Source: an uncultured Anaeroplasmataceae bacterium (GTDB lineage Bacteria > Bacillota_I > Bacilli_A > Acholeplasmatales > Anaeroplasmataceae). From it: a stretch of 64,000 nt of DNA. The stretch is from contig CAKQEA010000009.1 of assembly GCA_934229785.1 (NCBI GenBank), positions 1 through 64,000 of the forward strand, written 5' to 3'. Positions 17,558-24,745 of this stretch are shown here, in pieces. The notes below the pieces were generated by a model. It was given only the letters and a program-made list of their open reading frames with translations. It had not been told where the DNA came from and did no database searches. Position 1 is the stretch's first letter. Every line of letters starts with the position of its first letter. A program made the translations under genes and the position numbers.

Positions 17558-19105
17558 CTACCATGAATTTGCATCATCAATAATTTCAAGTGATGGATCA
17601 ACTGGCTCCTCACGCATTATAGAACGCATATATCTATTTACATCATCACGAACACTTTGACGTGAAATAACTCTAGGGTCCATCAAATCATGATTAACCC
17701 AAATAAGCCTAATTCCATGTTCACGAGCTCTTTGTTCAAACATACCATGCATACCATCTAGAGCCTTACAGCTAATATGCTCCCACAAAATAACCATATC
17801 AGCATTATAATACTCACAGAATCTCCACAAATCATCAAGTAAAACCTCATAACCACCATGAGTTCTATTTCTCATAATCATTTCTTGATATAATTTAGCG
17901 ATATCATAAATTGCTTGTTCCTTGTTATCCTCTGAAAGCTTGTCAAAATAAACCAAGCTTAGCATATCAACAAGAGGTAAAATTCCCCAACAATTTTGAA
18001 GCCATGGTAAGAAGTCAGTATAATATTGAGCCTGAACACCCCAAATAATAGCACGATGTCTATATTCCTTACAAACCATTTCATGATTTTTAAATGCAGC
18101 CTGAGCTAGTTTTGTAATCTTTTCATCTGCACGTAGAAATGCTGGGGCTCTACCTGCAACAGCCATATAGGTTGTTTCAGAATATAAGGCCAAGTTAGCA
18201 CCAAAAACCTGGGGATAATCTGTTCTAGATAATTCCATCCAACCAAAACGGTGTTGATTTTCCTTATTAAATCTCTTTATATTTGTAAAATAAGCATCCC
18301 AATCCCATTTTTCACCAGTATTATCCTCAATAAACTTTATAGCATTTCTAATTTCTTGAGCTGCATATTCCTGAACACCTTCTTCTGTGTGACGAAGTGG
18401 AGCAGCAATTTGAAAGCACGGAATACCTTCCTTTTCATATCTTCTTGTTAAAATACCATTACCCATTAATGAACCATCACATGTAGTATTACATTGAACA
18501 ACACAGGCACCAAAAATAGGAATATCATCATCAATAACTACACCAGCCTCAGCCGCAGGCATTGGGCAAACATCACCTGGAAGTCCCATTTCTTGAACAA
18601 CATCAAGATAATGGGTAACTGATGAACCATTCAACAATACAGAAACATACACTGCTGCAGTTTCCCAACTTACAGATTTTAAATTAGGAAACCCACACAT
18701 AATTGTAAACATTTCATTTTCATCTAAAACAACAATCTTCTTAGAAAGCTTTTGATTATTTCCACAATTTTTATCTGCATGGAAGGCTGTATTTAAAAGA
18801 TCTGCCACATCCTTGGCAACTAAATCATATTCTTGATGCGCAATTCTTAAATGCTTACCACGTAAACCAGCTGTATGCTTATCAATCATCATTGGTACGG
18901 CCAAATAATTAATCATCCAACGATACCTAAAAAAGCCCTTTAAATTAGCTGGCTTAACTATAAATTTAGCAAGCATACCCATAATTTTAAGCCAGCAAAA
19001 GAAATCATACATTGTATCTTTAAATCCACGCCATTCACGACGACGTCTAACCTTACCATGAGAATATAGCTTTCCTAGCTGTTCACTTCCAACTTTACTA
19101 CTCAT
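17558..19105 (-). CDS. 2-hydroxyacyl-CoA dehydratase family subunit (large)
   Basis: A 515-residue member of the HgdA/HgdB/FldBC/BcrBC superfamily, whose subunits carry [4Fe-4S] clusters reduced by the activator. Candidate cluster or active-site cysteines are Cys180 ('GDVCPMPAAEAG'), 'ACVVQCNTTCDG' (201-209) and 'EHISCKAL' near residue 445. The N terminus has a basic stretch ('KVRRRREWRGFKD') and the chain is longer than the usual 375-480 residues. It overlaps the upstream subunit by four bases (ATGA), suggesting stoichiometric expression. The real substrate is unknown: no CoA-transferase or 2-hydroxyacid dehydrogenase gene accompanies it, so it may be a double-cubane-type reductase rather than a dehydratase. 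Confidence 0.85.
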   Translation of the reverse strand: MSSKVGSEQLGKLYSHGKVRRRREWRGFKDTMYDFFCWLKIMGMLAKFIVKPANLKGFFRYRWMINYLAVPMMIDKHTAGLRGKHLRIAHQEYDLVAKDVADLLNTAFHADKNCGNNQKLSKKIVVLDENEMFTIMCGFPNLKSVSWETAAVYVSVLLNGSSVTHYLDVVQEMGLPGDVCPMPAAEAGVVIDDDIPIFGACVVQCNTTCDGSLMGNGILTRRYEKEGIPCFQIAAPLRHTEEGVQEYAAQEIRNAIKFIEDNTGEKWDWDAYFTNIKRFNKENQHRFGWMELSRTDYPQVFGANLALYSETTYMAVAGRAPAFLRADEKITKLAQAAFKNHEMVCKEYRHRAIIWGVQAQYYTDFLPWLQNCWGILPLVDMLSLVYFDKLSEDNKEQAIYDIAKLYQEMIMRNRTHGGYEVLLDDLWRFCEYYNADMVILWEHISCKALDGMHGMFEQRAREHGIRLIWVNHDLMDPRVISRQSVRDDVNRYMRSIMREEPVDPSLEIIDDANSW

Positions 19106-20295
19106 TTTTTAGATGCCTCCTGTATCTTTTTAATTTCAATACTTTCAACAAATGCTTGAACACGTGTTTTTAACTGACCAGAGCTTCCAACAGCGTATGG
19201 TCTATCAATAGATAGAACTGGATAATTATATTCATTTCTTAAAATAAATGTTCCAGTCATTCTTTCATAAGCCCATGGATCACAGAATTTCATTTGTTCA
19301 TAAATAATACCATCAGCCTTATATTCCTTAGCAATCTTATCAACATAAGTCTTTCTTGCCTTCATCTTATCAGAATTCATATGACGAGGACACATACAAT
19401 TCATTAAATAATGACGACATATTTGAGTTAAAACATCCTCATTATCATTTAAAACAATCTCTTCTCTACCAGGTAAAGATCCAAAGCAGAATCTATCCGC
19501 AACAACCATTGCTCCTGACTCCTCAACTAGCTTAATCATATCAATATCATCAACCTCAGAGCCTACAAATACAACTCTAGCTCGATACTTTTTCTTCTCA
19601 TCAGGAACCCTTGTTTTAATTTCCTCTAACGTTTCCTCAAGCTTATCAATAATCAAATTATGTGGACACACATAGGATACCATGCAAATAACATGAAATT
19701 CATAACCAGTAATTCTAGGATGTTCGTCCTTTCTAAAATTACCAATTTCAGTTATAACTCTACATAATCTATTATGCTTAAAAACAGCTCTTCTTAAAGC
19801 TTCATCACTAACATCAGTACCAAAATGATCATGAAGCTCATTTAATATTTTTTTTCTACATTCAGATACATAAAGGCTTAATCCATTTTCATCAGCCTTC
19901 ATTGGTACTTCCATATACTTATAAAAGAAATCGTCATTTGGAATAGTTTTTAAAAGTTCCATATTTTCAACACAACGATTAATCATTGTACAACCATCAG
20001 GAGCAATTAAACAATCTAAAAATTGGTATCCTCCCTCAATCGCCCTTTCAAGCAAAGCTCTTGTATACTCACACAAAAAACTCGTTAAATAGTAAGTACC
20101 CATCTCCATTGAACCAGTTCTAGGTGCTCGTAGACGTGCTGAAAAGGTATTATCTAAGTTAAGTAATACCTCAGGAACCTGATAGCATACACTACCAACG
20201 CACTTTAAACCTTTAGCCTTAGCTTCTTTAATTAAATCATTATTTGCATTATCTAAAAGCTGTTCAAAATAATACAAATGCCTTAAATCTCTCAT
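19102..20295 (-). CDS. 2-hydroxyacyl-CoA dehydratase family subunit (small, HgdB-like)
   Basis: A 397-residue HgdB-type subunit. Conserved positions for the [4Fe-4S] ligands are Cys75 ('SFLCEYTRA'), Cys102 ('APDGCTMINR') and Cys338 ('MKFCDPWAYE', the family's KFCDP signature). 'VVADRFCFGSLPG' lies at 264-276. It is length-typical for the beta subunit. The ATG follows one base after the CooC-like stop, with GAGGGGG as ribosome binding site. Together with the 17558 gene it should form the heterodimeric catalytic component served by the activator. Confidence 0.88.
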   Translation of the reverse strand: MRDLRHLYYFEQLLDNANNDLIKEAKAKGLKCVGSVCYQVPEVLLNLDNTFSARLRAPRTGSMEMGTYYLTSFLCEYTRALLERAIEGGYQFLDCLIAPDGCTMINRCVENMELLKTIPNDDFFYKYMEVPMKADENGLSLYVSECRKKILNELHDHFGTDVSDEALRRAVFKHNRLCRVITEIGNFRKDEHPRITGYEFHVICMVSYVCPHNLIIDKLEETLEEIKTRVPDEKKKYRARVVFVGSEVDDIDMIKLVEESGAMVVADRFCFGSLPGREEIVLNDNEDVLTQICRHYLMNCMCPRHMNSDKMKARKTYVDKIAKEYKADGIIYEQMKFCDPWAYERMTGTFILRNEYNYPVLSIDRPYAVGSSGQLKTRVQAFVESIEIKKIQEASKK

Positions 20296-20296
20296 T

Positions 20297-21061
20297 TTAT
20301 TCCCCCTCTAACAATTTTTCTATAGCAATCTTTGTTTTTTGATATATTATAGAATTTGAATCAAGTTCAAATATACTATCCCCCATCATATCAGATTTAG
20401 CTATTTTTCTATCATCAGGAATAAAAGTTAAAACATTTAACCCTAATGTATCAATAGAATCAACATAGCTTAAATCAATTACACGATTAACAATCAAACC
20501 GTAATGTTTAAAATTAACCAATCTTTTTGAAACATCATAAATAGTTCTGCCAACCTCAAGCCCCTTCCTTGAGCCATCTGAAACTAAAACAAGATGACTA
20601 ACAGAATCCATAACTCTTCTGTTAATCTGTTCAATACCGGCTTCACCATCAATAACAATAAAATCATAGTTAGAGGCAATCATAGAAATTACCTCCTTCA
20701 AATAGGCATTAACCTTACAATAGCAACCACTAGCCTCAGGTCTACCAATAGCTAAGAAAGATAAATTATTAATTTCAACAATCGAATCTACCATTCTATA
20801 CTTAGCCTCTGAAAGCATCTTAATAGCTGAATCAGTTTTCCCATCCTCAACAGTTGAAACAAATAAATTTCTTATATCATCAACAGTTGATGAAACACTA
20901 ACACCTAAAGCCGTAGCTAACCCAACAGCTGGATCAGCATCTATCGCAAGTATCCTTTTATCTGGATACTTTTCCATTAAAATTCTAATCATCAAAGCAG
21001 AAATTGAAGTCTTACCAACTCCACCCTTACCGACAAGCGCAATAATTATAGGATTATTCAC
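20297..21061 (-). CDS. CooC-like nickel-insertion ATPase
   Basis: A P-loop ATPase of the MinD/SIMIBI class, about 254 residues. A deviant Walker A, 'GKGGVGKTS', lies close to the N terminus, 'IDADPAVG' provides the switch aspartate, and 'IDGEAGIEQINRR' follows. A Cys-x-Cys motif ('ASGCYCKVN') lies at residues 113/115 by this start, essentially where CooC1 has its metal-binding CXC. The frame opens at 21100, but the GTG at 21061 is preferred because AAAGGATGG sits six bases before it, overlapping the end of the CooT-like gene. CooC proteins insert Ni into carbon monoxide dehydrogenase. No CODH gene is present here, so its client may be a protein of this operon. Confidence 0.82.
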   Translation of the reverse strand: MNNPIIIALVGKGGVGKTSISALMIRILMEKYPDKRILAIDADPAVGLATALGVSVSSTVDDIRNLFVSTVEDGKTDSAIKMLSEAKYRMVDSIVEINNLSFLAIGRPEASGCYCKVNAYLKEVISMIASNYDFIVIDGEAGIEQINRRVMDSVSHLVLVSDGSRKGLEVGRTIYDVSKRLVNFKHYGLIVNRVIDLSYVDSIDTLGLNVLTFIPDDRKIAKSDMMGDSIFELDSNSIIYQKTKIAIEKLLEGE

Positions 21062-21257
21062 ATTTACCATCCTTTGTATTAATGATAATGTAATTATCAA
21101 TCAAATCAACCTTATCAATACAGCCAATAACAGTTTTTTTTCTTTCCATTAAATCAACTAAAGTTATCTTATCCTTATCAATTTTCAAATTACTAACATT
21201 ATTCATTAACACTGAATCATCAGAAATAACATTTTCATAAACAGTAGATAAACACAT
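21054..21257 (-). CDS. CooT-like nickel-binding protein
   Basis: A 67-residue protein starting Met-Cys-Leu-Ser, the N-terminal signature of CooT, where Cys2 binds Ni(II) in a homodimer. The body ('VSNLKIDKDKITLVDLMERKKTVIGCIDKVDLIDN') has the strand pattern and 'LVDLMERKK' segment expected of the family, and length is typical (60-70 residues). Its ATG overlaps the stop of the first operon gene, and its 3' end contains the ribosome binding site of the CooC-like gene. It would bind or donate nickel to the CooC-like ATPase. This is family-based inference. Confidence 0.78.
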   Translation of the reverse strand: MCLSTVYENVISDDSVLMNNVSNLKIDKDKITLVDLMERKKTVIGCIDKVDLIDNYIIINTKDGKCE

Positions 21258-21469
21258 TATTTTCTTACCTTCTTTAAAGCATCTTCAAGCTTACCATTAG
21301 CCCTATCATAAATTGAAATTGCTTCTAAAATTTCATCATATGCTTCTTTATTTTTAACAGCATCGAGTTTCAAAGCCAGTTCTCTTAATTCATTATTATG
21401 TGCCTTATTATGATTAACTAAATAATTAATAAGCGCAATAAGTTCATCTAAATCGTTTACGTTATTCAT
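21257..21469 (-). CDS. Small helical protein, first gene of the operon
   Basis: A 70-residue, fully helical protein with a His/Asn-rich segment 'LVNHNKAHNNELRELA' near residue 17 and heptad-like leucines afterwards, suggesting a two- or three-helix bundle. I cannot name the family with confidence. The two histidines and its position before the CooT- and CooC-like genes make a metal-handling role possible. GAGGTG lies five bases before the ATG, and a TGGTATAAT extended -10 lies upstream. Confidence 0.65.
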   Translation of the reverse strand: MNNVNDLDELIALINYLVNHNKAHNNELRELALKLDAVKNKEAYDEILEAISIYDRANGKLEDALKKVRK

Positions 21470-21503
21470 TTTTACACCTCATTTTATAGCTATATTTTAA
21501 TTA

Positions 21504-21512
21504 ATTATACCA
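21504..21512 (-). promoter_or_regulatory. Extended -10 promoter of the dehydratase/nickel operon
   Basis: Minus-strand TGGTATAAT (TATAAT at 21509-21504 preceded by TG), 35 bases before the first ATG. No good -35 is seen, as is common for extended -10 promoters. Confidence 0.5.
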
Positions 21513-21636
21513 TATAAAACTTCATTTTTTTACAAAATGTAGAAAAATGTAAAAAAAGAAATAAAAAAATTATTTCTTGAAAATATATAAATTTAAACCA
21601 TTAAGTATTAACAAATTGAAAAAAATTAATTTACAG

Positions 21637-21657
21637 TATCAAAATATTATTTTGATA
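21637..21657. repeat. 21-bp palindrome between the operon and the lipoprotein genes
   Basis: Arms TATCAAAATA and TATTTTGATA around a single T, perfect. It lies about 130 bp upstream of the operon's -10 and 44 bp past the stop of the lipoprotein gene. It lacks a T tract, so an operator is as likely as a terminator. Confidence 0.4.
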
Positions 21658-21700
21658 TATTATTTCTACATTAGATAATAAACCATATTTTATTTTTCAT

Positions 21701-22447
21701 TTACTCCAACTCCCATCCTGCATAGATTTTTACTTCTTTGAATATCTCTTTTCCTTCAGAATCATATTCTATTTGTGGTACTTCATCTTTTTCGAAATCC
21801 CATTTGTTTATACACTCTACCTCCTTATACCATCCTTTAAATTTATATCCTTCTCTATATGGTATAGGTGGTTCTACATTCACTATAGCACCAGATACAT
21901 AATCTACAAAATATGTATTTTCTGTTCCATCATTTATGTAATAATTTACATTTGCCATTTCAATAAAAGTCACTTTATTATCCTCTCTACGAGTTTTATC
22001 AAGATAATAATTTTGTTTTGACACATATGTTAACGATTTTTCATACGGTCCCCTAAATAATTTATTGCTATTTACATCTCCCCAAAATATTTTTTCAACA
22101 TTTGGTAGTTTATCATAAAAATCATCAATATCAGAATTACTAAAACCACTTGGAAAATATATAGTTTTTAGTTTTTCACTTTTGAATTCTGCATATTCTG
22201 CCCCCATATCATAACGACATCCAATACTCATTACTCTTTTACCATTTAATATTGATGGTATTACTATGGTTTCCTCTTGTTGTCCTTTTTTTGACAAACC
22301 CATAATCATAATTTCTCTTGTATCAAGATTAATCTTATACGTAAACAAGCCACTTGTTCTAGTTATTCCCCCATTAGTACATGAATATAATAACAGCATT
22401 AAACTAAATAGCATTATAAATGAAATATATTTAATAACCTTTTTCAT
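21701..22447 (-). CDS. Lipoprotein with Listeria-Bacteroides repeat domain (copy 2)
   Basis: A 248-residue lipoprotein. The signal peptide ends 'LLLYSC' with the lipidated Cys at 23. A short BspA-like leucine-rich segment ('IVIPSILNGKRVMSIG', 'LKTIYFPSGFS') spans about 70-115. The C-terminal 60 residues ('YREGYKFKGWYKE', 'IYAGWELE') match the InlB B-repeat type of extracellular domain. It is the downstream half of a tandem duplication. Its ATG follows the previous copy's stop directly (TAAATG), and its ribosome binding site GGAG is encoded by the last codons of that copy. The middle of the protein (about 125-165) differs strongly from copy 1. It is likely surface-exposed and involved in adhesion or matrix contact. 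Confidence 0.8.
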   Translation of the reverse strand: MKKVIKYISFIMLFSLMLLLYSCTNGGITRTSGLFTYKINLDTREIMIMGLSKKGQQEETIVIPSILNGKRVMSIGCRYDMGAEYAEFKSEKLKTIYFPSGFSNSDIDDFYDKLPNVEKIFWGDVNSNKLFRGPYEKSLTYVSKQNYYLDKTRREDNKVTFIEMANVNYYINDGTENTYFVDYVSGAIVNVEPPIPYREGYKFKGWYKEVECINKWDFEKDEVPQIEYDSEGKEIFKEVKIYAGWELE

Positions 22448-23188
22448 TTACTCCAACTCCCATCCTGCATAGATTTTTACTTCTTTGAATATCTCTTTTC
22501 CTTCAGAATCATATTCTATTTGTGGTACTTCATCTTTTTCGAAATCCCATTTGTTTATACACTCTACCTCCTTATACCATCCTTTAAATTTATATCCTTC
22601 TCTATATGGTATAGGTGGTTCTACATTCACTACAGCACCAGATACATAATCTACAAAATATGTATTTTCTGTTCCATCATTTATGCAATATACTACATTA
22701 GCTATATCTATAAATGGTAAGTCATAAAATTCATTCTCTTTTTTTTCAAAATTTTGTTTTGAAACATATGTTTTTGACAATTGATATGGGCCTCTACAAA
22801 TTCTATTATATTTGTGATCTCCCCAAAATACTTTTTCAACATTTGTTAGTTTATCATAAAAACCATCAATATCAGAATTACTAAAACCACTTGGAAAATA
22901 TATAGTTTTTAGCTTTTCACTTTCAAATTCTGCATATTCTGCCCCCATATCATAACGACATCCAATACTCATTACTCTTTTACCATTTAATATTGATGGT
23001 ATTACTATTGTTTCCTCTTGTTGTCCTTTTTTTGACAATCCCATAATCATAATTTCTCTTGTATCAAGATTGATCTTATACGTAAACAAGCCACTTGTTC
23101 TAGTTATTCCACCATTAGTACATGAACATAATAACAGCATTAAACTAAATATCATTATAAATGAAATAAATTTAATAACCTTTTTCAT
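22448..23188 (-). CDS. Lipoprotein with Listeria-Bacteroides repeat domain (copy 1)
   Basis: A 246-residue lipoprotein with the same architecture as its downstream neighbour: lipobox 'LLLCSC', BspA-like segment, variable centre and a C-terminal InlB B-repeat domain. The frame opens at 23194, but GAGGT lies eight bases before the ATG at 23188 and only one before the earlier ATG, so 23188 is chosen. The first 120 and last 80 residues are almost identical to the second copy; the region between differs. The 250-bp spacer upstream holds only AT-rich sequence and the convergently useful terminator of fucO. Confidence 0.8.
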   Translation of the reverse strand: MKKVIKFISFIMIFSLMLLLCSCTNGGITRTSGLFTYKINLDTREIMIMGLSKKGQQEETIVIPSILNGKRVMSIGCRYDMGAEYAEFESEKLKTIYFPSGFSNSDIDGFYDKLTNVEKVFWGDHKYNRICRGPYQLSKTYVSKQNFEKKENEFYDLPFIDIANVVYCINDGTENTYFVDYVSGAVVNVEPPIPYREGYKFKGWYKEVECINKWDFEKDEVPQIEYDSEGKEIFKEVKIYAGWELE

Positions 23189-23379
23189 AGACATTACCTC
23201 AAAACTATGTTAGATTTTATCAATTAAACACTTTAAACTAAAAATTATTATTTATTAAAAATTTAAAAGAATTTTAGTTTTTACAATTATGTGTTCTTTA
23301 TTACTTTAATAATCCAATCAACTACAATTTAATTATAATACATAATTCATCAATGTGAATAATTTTTTATTTTTAAGAT

Positions 23380-23415
23380 AAAAAAAAGTAATGACCTTTT
23401 TTCTAAAGCCATTAC
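23380..23415 (-). terminator. Terminator upstream of copy 1, downstream of fucO
   Basis: GTAATGAC (23388-23395) pairs with GCCATTAC (23408-23415), one G-T wobble, with a minus-strand run of eight T residues. It ends the fucO transcript. Confidence 0.85.
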
Positions 23416-23437
23416 CTTTTTAGTTAAATGTTTAAAT

Positions 23438-24580
23438 TTACATAAGTTTTTTAAATAATTCAACAACCTCAGCATGAGTTGCTTCCTTTGGATTACCAGG
23501 ATAGCAGGCATCATGCAAAGCATCAGTTGCTAGATTGTCAAGATCTGAAGCTAATATCTTCTCACACCTAGTAGGAATACCTACATCAGTTGACAATTTC
23601 TTTACAGCATTAATTGCAGCATTACGATATTCTTCTTGGCTCATACCAGTAGTATCAACGCCTAAAGCTTCAGCAATATCCTTGTATTTTGTACCGGTTA
23701 CATCCTTATTAAATTCCATTGAAATTGGAAGTAGCATTGCGCAAGCAACACCATGAGGTACATCATAATATGCTGATAATGTATGTGCCATAGCATGGTC
23801 TATACCTAAACCAACATTACTAAATCCCATACCTGCAATATATTGACCTAGAGCCATACCTTCTCTTCCTTCTTTAGTGTTTTGAACTGCACCTCTTAAA
23901 GATTTACCAATAATTTCAATAGCCTTAATATGGAACATATCTGACATTTCCCAAGCACCACGAGTAATATAACCTTCAATTGCATGAGTTAAGGCATCCA
24001 TACCAGTTGATGCAGTTAAACCCTTTGGCATTGATGCCATCATATCAGGATCAACAATTGCAACGATAGGCATATCGTGAGCATCAACACAAACAAATTT
24101 TCTCTTCTTTTCAACATCAGTAATTACATAATTAATAGTAACCTCAGCGGCAGTACCAGCAGTTGTTGCTACTGCGATAATAGGTAAGCAAGGCTTCTTT
24201 GTTGGAGCTACTCCTTCAAGGGAGCGTACATCTCTAAATTCTGGGTTAGTCATAATAATACCAATAGCCTTAGATGTATCCATTGAAGAACCACCACCGA
24301 TTGCAATAATAAAATCAGCATTAGCCTTCTTACAAGCCTCTACACCGCTTGTAACATTTTCAATAGTTGGATTTGGCTTAATATTGCTATAAAGCTCATA
24401 AGCTACACCACCAGCATCTAATAAATCAGTAACCTTTTTAGTAACACCAAATTTTACAAGATCTGGGTCTGAACAAACTAGTGCCTTCTTAAAGCCTCTA
24501 GCCTTTGCTTCTGGAACTATATTTTCAATTGCTCCATGTCCATGATAAGAAGTTTCATTTAACATAAATCTATATGACAT
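23438..24580 (-). CDS. fucO: Lactaldehyde reductase / 1,2-propanediol oxidoreductase
   Basis: A 380-residue iron-containing (group III) alcohol dehydrogenase, close along its length to E. coli FucO: 'AIGGGSSMDTSKAIGII' binds NAD, and 'TTAGTAAEVTINYVITD' and 'RKFVCVDAHD' are shared. The metal ligands are seen in 'GMDALTHAIEGYITRGAW' (Asp and His), 'IDHAMAHTLSAYYDVPHG' (two His). It reduces L-lactaldehyde to 1,2-propanediol, regenerating NAD+ during fucose or rhamnose fermentation. A perfect AGGAGG lies seven bases before the ATG, suggesting high expression. A TATAAT (minus, 24631-24626) lies upstream. No fucose genes neighbour it. Confidence 0.85.
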   Translation of the reverse strand: MSYRFMLNETSYHGHGAIENIVPEAKARGFKKALVCSDPDLVKFGVTKKVTDLLDAGGVAYELYSNIKPNPTIENVTSGVEACKKANADFIIAIGGGSSMDTSKAIGIIMTNPEFRDVRSLEGVAPTKKPCLPIIAVATTAGTAAEVTINYVITDVEKKRKFVCVDAHDMPIVAIVDPDMMASMPKGLTASTGMDALTHAIEGYITRGAWEMSDMFHIKAIEIIGKSLRGAVQNTKEGREGMALGQYIAGMGFSNVGLGIDHAMAHTLSAYYDVPHGVACAMLLPISMEFNKDVTGTKYKDIAEALGVDTTGMSQEEYRNAAINAVKKLSTDVGIPTRCEKILASDLDNLATDALHDACYPGNPKEATHAEVVELFKKLM

Positions 24581-24745
24581 AATATCTTCCTCCTATGAAA
24601 TTATAAATGAATTTCTCTACTAACAATTATATCTCATTTTTAAATTTGTTAAAGAGAAATAAGTAATTTTTTTTATTTTTATAAACTATTTTTTATTTAA
24701 TAACTCACTATATTAACAAAATCAAATTATGCTTAAAATTGAAAT

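Larger units (their letters stand above)
21701..23194 (-). repeat. Tandem gene duplication, two 747-bp units
   Basis: Units 21701-22447 and 22448-23194 abut with no spacer and are nearly identical at both ends. Differences are concentrated in the middle third, and both units are 747 bp. Confidence 0.9.

Noticed and set aside
15822..21469. Complete carbon monoxide dehydrogenase/acetyl-CoA synthase locus
   Set aside because: CooC- and CooT-like genes and an AcsB-like fragment are present, but there is no CooS/AcsA gene and the AcsB nickel domain is missing.
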